Assembly (NCBI GenBank): GCA_946552115.1
Contig: CAMNRH010000018.1
Coordinates: forward strand, 1 to 60,040
Source: an uncultured Lachnospiraceae bacterium
GTDB taxonomy: Bacteria; Bacillota; Clostridia; Lachnospirales; Lachnospiraceae
Reading direction: 5' to 3'
DNA length: 60,040 nucleotides
The notes under the pieces were generated by a model that saw nothing but the letters and a program-made list of their open reading frames with translations, was not told the DNA's origin and ran no database searches. Both the position numbers and the translations under genes were made by a program. Of the stretch, positions 43,600-51,875 are shown in pieces (the stretch's first letter is position 1; each line of letters opens with the position of its first letter).

Positions 43600-45987
43600 A
43601 TGTATCAGGTGACAAAGCGAGACGGGCAGATTGCGGATTTTGCATTATCGAAAATATCTGTTGCTATTGAAAAGGCTTTTCAGGCGCAGGAGAAAGAATA
43701 TAATCAGGATATTATAGATTTACTTGCACTTAAAGTAACGGCGGCGTTTGAGCCGAAGATTAAAAATTCACTTGTCGGAGTTGAGGATATTCAGGACAGT
43801 GTGGAAGAGGTTTTGATTAAAGCGGGCTATGCGGATGTTGCAAAGGGATATATTTTATACAGAAAGCAGCGGGAGAAAATCCGTAATCTGAATTCTACTC
43901 TGCTGGATTATAAGGCCGCAGTTGACAGCTATGTAAAGGTTACGGACTGGCGTGTGAAAGAGAATTCTACGGTTACCTATTCCGTAGGAGGACTCATTTT
44001 AAGTAATTCAGGCGCGATTACAGCAAATTACTGGCTGTCTGAGATTTATGATGAGGAAATCGGTCAGGCACACAGAAATGCAGATATTCACATCCATGAT
44101 TTGTCAATGCTGACAGGCTATTGCGCAGGCTGGTCCTTAAAGCAGCTCATTAAGGAAGGACTTGGCGGAATTACAGGAAAGATATCTTCCTCCCCGGCAA
44201 AGCATCTGAGCGTGCTTTGTAACCAGATGGTAAATTTTCTTGGAATTATGCAGAATGAATGGGCGGGCGCACAGGCGTTTTCATCCTTTGATACGTATCT
44301 TGCACCCTTTGTAAAGGCAGATAAATTAACCTATCCGGAGGTGAAAAAATGTATTGAATCTTTTATCTATGGTGTCAATACGCCGTCCAGATGGGGAACA
44401 CAGGCGCCGTTTTCCAATATCACGCTTGACTGGACGGTCCCGGGTGATTTGGCGAATCTTCCGGCAATTGTCGGCGGCAGAGAGATGGATTTCACCTACG
44501 CCGATTGTAAAAAAGAGATGGATATGGTCAACAAGGCCTTTATTGAGATTATGATTGAGGGAGACGCACATGGACGCGGTTTCCAGTATCCGATTCCGAC
44601 GTATTCCATTACCAGTGATTTTGACTGGTCGGACACGGAAAATAACCGTCTGTTATTTGAAATGACGGCGAAATACGGGACTCCTTATTTTTCCAATTAT
44701 ATTAACAGCGATATGGAGCCGAGCGACGTCAGAAGTATGTGCTGCCGTCTCCGTCTGGATCTTCGTGAGCTCCGAAAGAAGTCCGGCGGCTTCTTTGGAA
44801 GCGGCGAGAGTACGGGTTCCGTAGGTGTTGTTACAATTAATATGCCCCGTATTGCGTATTTGTCGGAAAATGAAGATGAATTTTTCAGGCGGCTGGATAA
44901 GCTGATGGATCTTTCTGCCCGTTCTCTTCATGTAAAGCGCACGGTTATTACAAAGCTTCTTGACGAGGGCTTATATCCTTATACAAAACGTTATCTTGGA
45001 ACCTTTGAGAATCATTTTTCTACCATAGGGCTTCTTGGAATGAACGAGGCGGGCCTGAATGCAAAATGGATTGGCAGGGATATGACGCATACAGAGACAC
45101 AGGAGTTTTCCAAAAAAGTATTGAATCATATGAGAGAGCGCCTGTCCTCTTATCAGGAGGAGTATGGGGATTTATATAATCTGGAGGCGACTCCGGCGGA
45201 ATCCACGACCTATCGTTTCGCGAAGCATGACAAGGAATTGTATCCGGATATTGTTACGGCGGCGGAATGTAGCGGCACCCCGTATTACACGAACAGCTCG
45301 CATCTGCCGGTAGGATATACGGAAGATATATTTGCGGCGCTGGATATTCAGGATGAGCTGCAGACGCTGTATACGTCGGGAACGGTATTTCATGCTTTCT
45401 TAGGCGAAAAGCTTCCGAGCTGGCAGTCCGCTGCGGCGTTGGTACGGAAAATTGCAGAAAATTATAAGCTTCCGTATTACACGATGTCGCCGACCTATAC
45501 AATCTGCAAAAATCACGGATATATTGCCGGTGAACATTATACCTGTCCGGAGTGCGGGGAGAAAACGGAGGTTTACAGCCGGATTACGGGATATTACCGT
45601 CCGGTTCAGAACTGGAATGACGGAAAAGCACAGGAGTTTAAGGACAGAAAGGTGTATAAGGTTGCCGCGTCCGGAGCCGTGTCAGTAAGCGGGGGCGCTC
45701 ATAAGAAAGAAACGGTTAGGAAGCATGCGGGTGAAGAGGCACAGATATGTGCCGGTGAAAGTATCAAGAGACTTCTATTTACGACAAAGACCTGTCCGAA
45801 CTGTGCGACGGCGAAAAATGCGCTGAATGATGCGCATATGGACTATGAGGTAGTTGACGCCGGAGAGCATCGGGATTTGGTAAAGAAGTATAAAGTTATG
45901 CAGGCGCCCACATTAGTAGTTATTGGTGAACATGGTGTAGAGAAGTTTGCAAATGCTTCCAATATCGTGAAATTTACGGAAATGTAG
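43600..45987 (+). CDS. nrdD: Anaerobic ribonucleoside triphosphate reductase with C-terminal redoxin domain
   Basis: A 795-residue class III ribonucleotide reductase. An ATP-cone covers residues about 1-95; the barrel follows; the C-terminal zinc site is CKNHGY...CPECG and the radical glycine is Gly664 in SRITGYYRP. Residues about 726-795 form a glutaredoxin-like domain with active site CPNC (732-735) and cis-Pro in QAPTLVV. A fused redoxin suggests thiol-based reduction rather than formate. Expression should be under NrdR. Confidence 0.95.
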   Translation: MYQVTKRDGQIADFALSKISVAIEKAFQAQEKEYNQDIIDLLALKVTAAFEPKIKNSLVGVEDIQDSVEEVLIKAGYADVAKGYILYRKQREKIRNLNSTLLDYKAAVDSYVKVTDWRVKENSTVTYSVGGLILSNSGAITANYWLSEIYDEEIGQAHRNADIHIHDLSMLTGYCAGWSLKQLIKEGLGGITGKISSSPAKHLSVLCNQMVNFLGIMQNEWAGAQAFSSFDTYLAPFVKADKLTYPEVKKCIESFIYGVNTPSRWGTQAPFSNITLDWTVPGDLANLPAIVGGREMDFTYADCKKEMDMVNKAFIEIMIEGDAHGRGFQYPIPTYSITSDFDWSDTENNRLLFEMTAKYGTPYFSNYINSDMEPSDVRSMCCRLRLDLRELRKKSGGFFGSGESTGSVGVVTINMPRIAYLSENEDEFFRRLDKLMDLSARSLHVKRTVITKLLDEGLYPYTKRYLGTFENHFSTIGLLGMNEAGLNAKWIGRDMTHTETQEFSKKVLNHMRERLSSYQEEYGDLYNLEATPAESTTYRFAKHDKELYPDIVTAAECSGTPYYTNSSHLPVGYTEDIFAALDIQDELQTLYTSGTVFHAFLGEKLPSWQSAAALVRKIAENYKLPYYTMSPTYTICKNHGYIAGEHYTCPECGEKTEVYSRITGYYRPVQNWNDGKAQEFKDRKVYKVAASGAVSVSGGAHKKETVRKHAGEEAQICAGESIKRLLFTTKTCPNCATAKNALNDAHMDYEVVDAGEHRDLVKKYKVMQAPTLVVIGEHGVEKFANASNIVKFTEM

Positions 45988-46010
45988 CTGTTTTATAAGT
46001 TTTGTAAATG

Positions 46011-46051
46011 AAAAAAGCTGCCGGCATTAAAATGTGCCGACAGCCTTTTTG
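46011..46051. terminator. Terminator between nrdD and ykgJ
   Basis: AAAAAGCTGCCGGCA pairs with TGCCGACAGCCTTTTT with one mismatch. It serves nrdD and overlaps the last codons of the convergent YkgJ gene. Confidence 0.7.
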
Positions 46052-46695
46052 GCTGTTTCCAGTCTTTTATAAAATTGTTCATAGAAATCCTTATCGGCAT
46101 CGTAGGGCTGCCGAAAAAAGGTTTTCAGCACATACATGCTGAAAGTTTTCATCAGCTCTGCTCCTCCGGGAGCTGTGATACGCTCCCTGAGTCCCTTTAC
46201 AAAATAATGCCAGTCAGATATATATTTTTCATATTTACCGATGTCCGGCGTGTCTATCCATTTCCGTATTTTTACCTTTGACTTATTCGGCTTCGGACAT
46301 TCCCGTATTTGAAGAAAATATTTGAAAGAATCCTTTTCATAAAACCGTCCAAGTGGAAATAAACGGCAGATTCCCGGGCGGAGAGGATGGATACTGCAGC
46401 GCCCGTCCGAATTTAAAAAAGTACAGCTTTCGTCGGAGCCGCTCATTTTAATATTCGGAAGAATAATGCCGTCTACCACATTGAGTTCGATGGCATTGTC
46501 CATAAGCTCATCAAAGGTTTGTTTAAGACCTGTGCACAGGCGCATAAGGTCTAATGGGTCCAGTATAATGGATGAGCCCATCCCGCGGCAGCAGGAGGAG
46601 CAGTTTTTACAGCCGCCGCAGCCGGCTTTTACCATATCATTGTTATGATAGAGCTTTCCGTCGGATATTTCGTTTAAATCTATGTCTCTTAACAT
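46027..46695 (-). CDS. YkgJ family cysteine cluster protein
   Basis: A 222-residue protein with a CxxCxxC cluster near the N-terminus (GCGGCKNCSSCCRG) and a second one (GRCSIHPLRPGICRLFP), the YkgJ/DUF pattern that probably binds zinc or an iron-sulfur centre. Function is unknown. It starts one base after the stop of the GntR gene, so it is the last gene of the proC operon. Confidence 0.88.
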   Translation of the reverse strand: MLRDIDLNEISDGKLYHNNDMVKAGCGGCKNCSSCCRGMGSSIILDPLDLMRLCTGLKQTFDELMDNAIELNVVDGIILPNIKMSGSDESCTFLNSDGRCSIHPLRPGICRLFPLGRFYEKDSFKYFLQIRECPKPNKSKVKIRKWIDTPDIGKYEKYISDWHYFVKGLRERITAPGGAELMKTFSMYVLKTFFRQPYDADKDFYEQFYKRLETAKKAVGTF

Positions 46696-46696
46696 G

Positions 46697-47338
46697 TTAT
46701 CTTCCCTTTAATGCACTTGACAATCCGGTTTCTAAATGGCAGTTTTTTAAAATTTCATAGGATTTTTCATAGTCACCCACACGCATAAACCGAACCATTT
46801 CCCGGAGCTTTTCATTTGCCTGTGGAATATGCATTCCGTTTTTTACAGAATATTGTCCGATACGGATAAGCTCTGACATATTATTTTCATAAATCCTGTT
46901 GATACGTTCGTTATCTAAAATACTGATGATTTCCATATGCATGGCGGTGTCGGCAATTTCCCAGTCATAGGGATCAGCGCTTACCGCACACATATGGACC
47001 ACCTTTTCTTCAATCCGGTAGGAATATTCCTCATTTCTTCCGGAGGAAAAGATAAACCGGAAAGCGGCCTCCTCAATGAGCTGGCGCAGCTGGTAAATTT
47101 CCCGTATATCCTTTTCGGTAATTTCCTTTACCGTAATAGATTTATAATAATCGGAAATCAGCAGGCCCTCCGTCTTAAGCATCTGAATTGCAGAGCGCAC
47201 AGGGCTGCGGCTCATTCCCAGCTCCTTTGTAAGCGCGGCCTCCGTAAGGGACATCCCCGGAGGATAGGTCAGGTTTAAAATGTTCCCTTTAATTCTCTCA
47301 TAAGCCTGAAGAGCGAGAGACGGTGTTTTCTCTGCCAT
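46697..47338 (-). CDS. GntR family transcriptional regulator (FadR/FCD type)
   Basis: A 213-residue regulator with an N-terminal winged helix (TEAALTKELGMSRSPVRSAIQML, about residues 32-55) and a helical FCD effector domain with metal-ligand-like Asp and His residues. It sits six bases behind proC, and two TTGTATACAA palindromes in front of proC are the type of site this family binds. It is therefore the likely controller of its own operon, perhaps in response to proline-related compounds. Confidence 0.9.
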   Translation of the reverse strand: MAEKTPSLALQAYERIKGNILNLTYPPGMSLTEAALTKELGMSRSPVRSAIQMLKTEGLLISDYYKSITVKEITEKDIREIYQLRQLIEEAAFRFIFSSGRNEEYSYRIEEKVVHMCAVSADPYDWEIADTAMHMEIISILDNERINRIYENNMSELIRIGQYSVKNGMHIPQANEKLREMVRFMRVGDYEKSYEILKNCHLETGLSSALKGR

Positions 47339-47344
47339 AGCCGT

Positions 47345-48139
47345 TTACATGGATTTTGATAGTTCTTCACACACTTTCATTGCCTCAAATACTGCGCTTC
47401 TGAAGCCGCGCTCTTCAAGTGTGCGGACTGCTTCAATCGTTGTCCCTGCCGGTGAGCATACCATGTCCTTTAATTCACCGGGATGCTTTCCGGTATCCAG
47501 CACCATTTTAGCGCTTCCAAGCACTGCCTGAGCGGCAAACTGATATGCCTGCGGTCTTGGCATTCCGCCGGAAACAGCGGCATCTGCCATTGCCTCGATA
47601 AGTATGAAGACATAGGCCGGAGAGCTTCCGCTTACAGAGACAACGACGTCCATCAGACGTTCCGGTATAAGCTCTACGCGGCTGAAGCTTTCAAGAAGTG
47701 TGCGCACATAGGAGATTTCCTCCTCGGTCAGATGCTCGTTCGGAGTGGCGGCTGTCATGCCTGCGCCTACCATTGCAGGGGTATTGGGCATCGTACGGAC
47801 AATTTTTACAGCCTTTCCGAACTGCTCTGAGAGCCATGCCAGAGTTTTGCCCGGTGCTATGGTGATGATTATCTGGCTGTCCTTTATATCATCCTTAATT
47901 TCTTTGATTACATCAGCATAAAACTGTGGTTTTACAGCGAGAATAATTACCTCTGCACTGTGGGCAACCTCCCTGTTGCTGTCTGTCACATGAATACCGA
48001 ATTGTTTTTTTACACGTTCTCTTCCCGGTGCAAATAAATCCGCGCCGATTATTTCCTCCGCCGGGATAATCTGATTTTTAATAATGCCACCCATAATTGC
48101 AGACGCCATATTTCCGGTTCCGATAAATCCTAATTTCAT
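47345..48139 (-). CDS. proC: Pyrroline-5-carboxylate reductase
   Basis: A 264-residue ProC: Rossmann motif GFIGTGNMASAI at the start, AVKPQ, and a C-terminal SPAYVFILIEAMADAAVSGGMPR with later SPAGTT. It reduces pyrroline-5-carboxylate to L-proline with NAD(P)H. I prefer the ATG at 48139 because the upstream ATG at 48151 directly abuts its purine run. With HypD it would complete conversion of hydroxyproline to proline. Confidence 0.94.
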   Translation of the reverse strand: MKLGFIGTGNMASAIMGGIIKNQIIPAEEIIGADLFAPGRERVKKQFGIHVTDSNREVAHSAEVIILAVKPQFYADVIKEIKDDIKDSQIIITIAPGKTLAWLSEQFGKAVKIVRTMPNTPAMVGAGMTAATPNEHLTEEEISYVRTLLESFSRVELIPERLMDVVVSVSGSSPAYVFILIEAMADAAVSGGMPRPQAYQFAAQAVLGSAKMVLDTGKHPGELKDMVCSPAGTTIEAVRTLEERGFRSAVFEAMKVCEELSKSM

Positions 48140-48179
48140 TTTCCGTACCATCCTTTTTTATATTTTCCTTAATAAGTAT

Positions 48180-48208
48180 TTGTATACAATTCACATATTT
48201 GTATACAA
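48180..48208 (-). promoter_or_regulatory. Double TTGTATACAA operator upstream of proC
   Basis: Two identical perfect palindromes TTGTATACAA (48180-48189, 48199-48208), centred 19 bases apart, in the gap between proC and the divergent lipoprotein gene. They fit a FadR/FCD-type GntR dimer pair; the GntR gene is second in the operon. Confidence 0.7.
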
Positions 48209-48271
48209 ATATTTCTGAAAGAAATATAGCATTTTCCGGATGGAAAGTCAATAGGAAATTCTATGGATTAC

Positions 48272-48300
48272 TTGACAATAGGAATATTTAGAAGTATATT
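48272..48300 (+). promoter_or_regulatory. Promoter of the lipoprotein gene
   Basis: Consensus TTGACA (48272-48277), 17 bases, TATATT (48295-48300), 44 bases before the ATG. Confidence 0.65.
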
Positions 48301-48344
48301 GTACTAAATTTTTGACAGGAAGATGGGAAAGAAATGGAGGAAGC

Positions 48345-49604
48345 ATGAAAAAAGAAAATGCAGGTGCGGCAAAAATTGCTGCGCTGATAATTGCAGTGGT
48401 TGTAGCAGTTTCATTTTCAGGCTGTGTGAAGTCCGGGTCAGGGAAAGAGCAGGGGAATCCGAAAGAGCGGAGGATTCAGGAAGAGCCGGCGGCTTCGGAC
48501 AGCGATGATCCGGAACAGGAGGAAAACCCGGATTATGAAGTGAAAAGTATTCGGATGAGCGATGAGGAAATAGAGGATATAACCGGGAAGCTTTCCCATG
48601 TAATGAAAAAGGCGGAATCCATTTATGCACAGAGCGGGATAAAAGAGACATCTGACGTAACGTTAAAAGAAGATAACGTGCATGAGATGATAGATTTGAT
48701 TGCCGGGAATGGGTATGCTGTCATTTGCGGAAGCCGTGACGATAATATGAAAAATTATGAGAGTGTGGACGAAAGTCTGCGGAAAGCAAAAAGAGGAGAA
48801 ACGGCAGATACAGAATTTTATTCGGTTAATATAAACGGGGTTTTCCGGTATTACAGGCTTGCGTTTAAAAAAGGAAAGCTGTCGGTTACATTCGCAAGCG
48901 CCGGATATCAGGAGGATTTGCGCCCGGCGGTTCGGCAGATGGAAAAAATACGGGCCTATGATTGGGGCTATACGGAAAAGGGGTGGCTTATCTGGGAGAA
49001 AGCATTATCCAGAAATCAGGAGATGGATATGCACATGTTTTACAGAGTTTTGCCGCTGGATGAAATGTGCAGGAAAATTTCCGAAGAATACATTGAGCCA
49101 GTCAGTTATTTCAGTAATAATCTGTTTTTAGTAGATTGGGATATGGAAAATCCGGAAAAAATAGAGTTCAATGATCTGTTTGATGCCCTTTATGCTATGG
49201 ATACGGGGATGAAGTTAGATAAAGAAAAGTATGAGAACGGAATTCCGGAAGAGTTATTTGAAAATACAATTGAACGGTATTTTGATATATCAGATGAACA
49301 GATAAAACAATATGCGGATTATAACAGGGAGAAGGGAACCTATCCGTGGCTTGCGGTCAGCGCATGGAACCGGCTTCCCCAGCTTCAGCCGTTTCCGGAG
49401 GTTGTGAAATGTGAGGAGCATGACGACGGAACACTGTCGGTCTATGTGGAGGCGGTTCTTGTGGAATCAGGAAGAGATTGCTCCTTTCGCCATGTGGTGA
49501 CACTGAAGAAAGACGAAAAGGGAAATTATAAATACCGGGGGAATCAGGTGGATGAGGAAAATGCATATTGGATCCCGAAATACAGAGCAAGAAGACAATT
49601 TTAA
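48345..49604 (+). CDS. Putative lipoprotein of unknown function
   Basis: A 419-residue secreted lipoprotein: hydrophobic signal (residues 11-25) and lipobox FSGC with Cys27, then an acidic low-complexity linker and a roughly 360-residue folded region of mixed composition that I do not recognise. The last 80 residues (CEEHDDGTLSVYVEAVL...YKYRGNQVD) look like a beta-rich domain. The ATG at 48345 follows ATGGAGG. The next gene starts 33 bases later on the same strand. Confidence 0.82.
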   Translation: MKKENAGAAKIAALIIAVVVAVSFSGCVKSGSGKEQGNPKERRIQEEPAASDSDDPEQEENPDYEVKSIRMSDEEIEDITGKLSHVMKKAESIYAQSGIKETSDVTLKEDNVHEMIDLIAGNGYAVICGSRDDNMKNYESVDESLRKAKRGETADTEFYSVNINGVFRYYRLAFKKGKLSVTFASAGYQEDLRPAVRQMEKIRAYDWGYTEKGWLIWEKALSRNQEMDMHMFYRVLPLDEMCRKISEEYIEPVSYFSNNLFLVDWDMENPEKIEFNDLFDALYAMDTGMKLDKEKYENGIPEELFENTIERYFDISDEQIKQYADYNREKGTYPWLAVSAWNRLPQLQPFPEVVKCEEHDDGTLSVYVEAVLVESGRDCSFRHVVTLKKDEKGNYKYRGNQVDEENAYWIPKYRARRQF

Positions 49605-49637
49605 GTGCTATATTGAATCAATCAAAAAGGAGCAGGT

Positions 49638-50273
49638 ATGAAAAAAGAGCTGGAATATTTTACAATAGACGGAGCCTTTGGAGGGAATCAGGACTGGTTT
49701 ACCAATATCGTTATGAATATGGGAGGGTGTGCGGCGGCGACGGCGTGCGACTGCTGCATTTATCTGGCGCTTCGGAAAGGAATGGAATATTTATATCCAT
49801 ATTCCATACAGGAGCTTACGAAAGAGGATTATATCTCATTCAGCCAGAGGATGAAACCTTACATCCGGCCGCGAATTGGCGGTGTAAAGAAAGTGGAGTG
49901 GTTTATTGACGGATTTGAACAGTATATCAGGGATATAAAAGATGTGGGTATGAGGGAAAATATAAGCGGCGGTATTTTTATGAAAGTATTTTCCGGCGAG
50001 AAAAGCTATGAAGCGGCAAGGACGATGATACTTACACAAATAAATGCCGGATATCCGATACCATATCTTTTACTGCGTCATAAAAAGGCAGAGACATATA
50101 AGGACTATATCTGGCATTGGTTCCTCCTGGTAGGATACGAAGTGAAAGGAGACGATTTGTTGGTAAAAACCGCAACCTACGGGGAAAGCGATACCTTTTC
50201 CCTGCGCGAGTTATGGGATACCGGATGCATGGAAAAAGGCGGAATGGTTCAACTGGGGACGGGGTTTTTTTAG
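49638..50273 (+). CDS. Hypothetical protein resembling a papain-like (C39-type) peptidase
   Basis: A 211-residue protein with no signal peptide. NMGGCAAATACD (Cys31) in the N-terminal part and YIWHWFLLVGYE (His160) followed by a small polar strand VKTATYGES resemble the Cys and His elements of C39/papain-like peptidases. This is fold-level inference only; the protein may not be catalytic. The last seven residues and the TAG stop are encoded by a REP-like element, so the original C-terminus may have been replaced. Confidence 0.7.
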   Translation: MKKELEYFTIDGAFGGNQDWFTNIVMNMGGCAAATACDCCIYLALRKGMEYLYPYSIQELTKEDYISFSQRMKPYIRPRIGGVKKVEWFIDGFEQYIRDIKDVGMRENISGGIFMKVFSGEKSYEAARTMILTQINAGYPIPYLLLRHKKAETYKDYIWHWFLLVGYEVKGDDLLVKTATYGESDTFSLRELWDTGCMEKGGMVQLGTGFF

Positions 50274-50296
50274 AAAAACCCCGTCCCCAGTTGAAC
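50247..50296. repeat. REP-like palindrome, copy 5
   Basis: A 50-base palindrome with arms GTTCAACTGGGGACGGGG and its complement, inserted exactly between two convergent genes. It encodes the C-terminus and stop of the rightward gene and touches the stop codon of the leftward YbjQ gene by one base. Confidence 0.9.
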
Positions 50297-50607
50297 TAAA
50301 CGAATTTTACTGCGGTTCCATATGCCATGATTTCGGCTGCGCCCTGCATAACCTGGCTGGAGGCGTAGCGAATATTAATCACTGCGTCCGCGCCCATAGA
50401 GGCCGCGTCATCGGCCATTCTTTTTGTTGCAATGGCTCTCGCCTCGTTCATCATTTCCGTATAAGAGGTGAGTTCGCCGCCTACAAGTGTCCGAAAGCTG
50501 TTCATTATGTCTTTTCCTACGTGGACGGATTGAATCATAGTTCCCCGCACCATTCCTATCATTTCAAAATTTTTACCGGGAATATAGTCTGTGTTTACTA
50601 ATATCAT
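50296..50607 (-). CDS. YbjQ / UPF0145 family protein
   Basis: A 103-residue YbjQ-type protein (DUF74, sometimes called heavy-metal-binding), with the characteristic RGT and DAVINIRYASSQVMQGAAEIMAYGTAV segment. It forms small beta-rich oligomers in known cases and its function is not established. It has its own promoter on the minus strand (TTGCAT, 17 bases, TATAAT, around 50650-50685). Confidence 0.9.
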   Translation of the reverse strand: MILVNTDYIPGKNFEMIGMVRGTMIQSVHVGKDIMNSFRTLVGGELTSYTEMMNEARAIATKRMADDAASMGADAVINIRYASSQVMQGAAEIMAYGTAVKFV

Positions 50608-50688
50608 GGTTTTCCTCCTTATTTTTTACGACTGTATTATTTGATTAATACAATTATACAATATATTTTAAAATAATGCAATATGCTG

Positions 50689-51486
50689 TTATAAATTTAG
50701 GACATCTTTAATTGTATAAAATCCGGGCTCTTTGCCGGCAAGAAACGCGGCGCAGTCGCAGGCGCCTCTTGCAAAGCATTCCCAGTTGTAGGAATGATGG
50801 GTGATTTCAAGGCGTTCGCCTATTCCTCCGAAATAGACAGTATGGCTGCTTGGGATATTTCCGGCACGCAGGGAATGATAGCCAATGCTTCCATTTTTTC
50901 TTGGAGAGGCGCCTTCTCTTCCGTATATGGCAATATCCGATAAGTCTTTTCCGAGAGCGTGCGCCATGATTTCACCCATTTCCCGGGAGGTTCCGCTGGG
51001 AGCGTCCTTTTTCCACTGGTCGTGCATTTCTAAAATTTCAATGTCCAGTTCGCTTCCGACAGTTTGTGTTACCAATTCCAAAAGGCGGTTCATAATATTA
51101 ACCAGCTTTGACGTATTGGCGGCGTAAAGCATGGGAATACTAGAGGCAGCATCCTGAAAACGCTCCATTTCTTCCGGTGTAAATCCGGTTGTGCCGCATA
51201 CGAGGGCTTTTTTATGTTTGATTGCAAGCTCCAGAACTTCCATTCCCATTTCCTTTGTAGAAAAGTCGATAATGACGTCGCAGTCGTCGATGACATCATT
51301 TAAATCATCAACGACAGGTACGCCCAGCACCTTTCCCGCCATTGCTACCGTTCCCAGGTCGTCTCCAACGTAGCTGCGGCCTTTTGGCGCGACGCCTGCG
51401 GTAAGTGTCATGTCTTCGCGCTTTGCAGCTATTTGCGTAATTAATTTGCCCATTTTTCCCCGGGGAGCAATCACAATAACTTTCAT
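50689..51486 (-). CDS. dapB: 4-hydroxy-tetrahydrodipicolinate reductase
   Basis: A 265-residue DapB in the diaminopimelate/lysine pathway. The substrate motif is EMHDQWKKDAPSGT: the catalytic His and Lys of the usual EAHHxxKxDxPSGT are kept while the second His is Asp. The Rossmann start is an atypical PRGKMGK rather than GRMGR. THHSYNW near the end is retained. I chose the ATG at 51486, which follows AAAGGAG. It has a leader with a 12-bp inverted repeat. Confidence 0.92.
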   Translation of the reverse strand: MKVIVIAPRGKMGKLITQIAAKREDMTLTAGVAPKGRSYVGDDLGTVAMAGKVLGVPVVDDLNDVIDDCDVIIDFSTKEMGMEVLELAIKHKKALVCGTTGFTPEEMERFQDAASSIPMLYAANTSKLVNIMNRLLELVTQTVGSELDIEILEMHDQWKKDAPSGTSREMGEIMAHALGKDLSDIAIYGREGASPRKNGSIGYHSLRAGNIPSSHTVYFGGIGERLEITHHSYNWECFARGACDCAAFLAGKEPGFYTIKDVLNL

Positions 51487-51510
51487 AGTATAAACTCCTT
51501 TCGCATAGTG

Positions 51511-51552
51511 TATTATTATCCGTGTATAAAAAACCGGCACCGGATAATAATA
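51511..51552 (-). promoter_or_regulatory. Inverted repeat in the dapB leader
   Basis: A perfect 12-bp inverted repeat TATTATTATCCG / CGGATAATAATA around an 18-base loop, 25 bases upstream of the dapB start. It could be an operator or a leader hairpin. It is too small for a lysine riboswitch. Confidence 0.5.
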
Positions 51553-51623
51553 TCAGGTTAGATATATATTATCATATTTGCGAAAAGGTAAATAGCCCAA
51601 ATATAAATATTTAAAATTAACAC

Positions 51624-51652
51624 TTGCATTCTTCGACATGATTCGATAGAAT
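51624..51652 (+). promoter_or_regulatory. Promoter of tRNA-Pro
   Basis: TTGCAT (51624-51629), 17 bases, TAGAAT (51647-51652), ending nine bases before the mature tRNA. Confidence 0.65.
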
Positions 51653-51660
51653 AAGTCTAT

Positions 51661-51735
51661 CGGGGTATGGCTCAGTTTGGTTAGAGCGCACGGCTGGGGG
51701 CCGTGAGGTCGCAGGTTCGAATCCTGTTACCCCGA
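51661..51735 (+). tRNA. tRNA-Pro (anticodon GGG)
   Basis: The cloverleaf is complete: acceptor CGGGGTA/TACCCCG, D arm GCTC/GAGC, anticodon stem CACGG/CCGTG with loop CTGGGGG (anticodon GGG), five-base variable loop, T arm GCAGG-TTCGAAT-CCTGT, and discriminator A. CCA is not encoded. An integrase gene lies just downstream, so the 3' end of this gene is the likely attachment site. Confidence 0.95.
51715..51735 (+). other. Probable prophage attachment site (attL) in the tRNA-Pro 3' end
   Basis: Inferred from the adjoining leftward integrase gene. The matching attR should lie beyond the window or be lost; no second copy of the tRNA 3' end was seen here, so the core boundaries are approximate. 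Confidence 0.5.
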
Positions 51736-51749
51736 TGTCAGGAAAAGAG

Positions 51750-51798
51750 CCGCAAACCTAAGATTATAAATAGAAATCAAGGGTTTGCGGTCTTTTAT
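51750..51798. terminator. Bidirectional terminator between tRNA-Pro and the integrase gene
   Basis: CCGCAAACC pairs with GGTTTGCGG, followed by TCTTTT on the plus strand and CTCTTTT on the minus strand. Confidence 0.7.
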
Positions 51799-51875
51799 GG
51801 TCATATTTTGAAATATATATTTTCTATGAAAAATAAATATTTTCATCGTTTTTTGTCATGAAATTGTCATGAAAA

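Noticed and set aside
51487-51560. Lysine riboswitch in front of dapB.
   Set aside because: The leader is far too short and has only one simple inverted repeat; no lysine-riboswitch core is visible.
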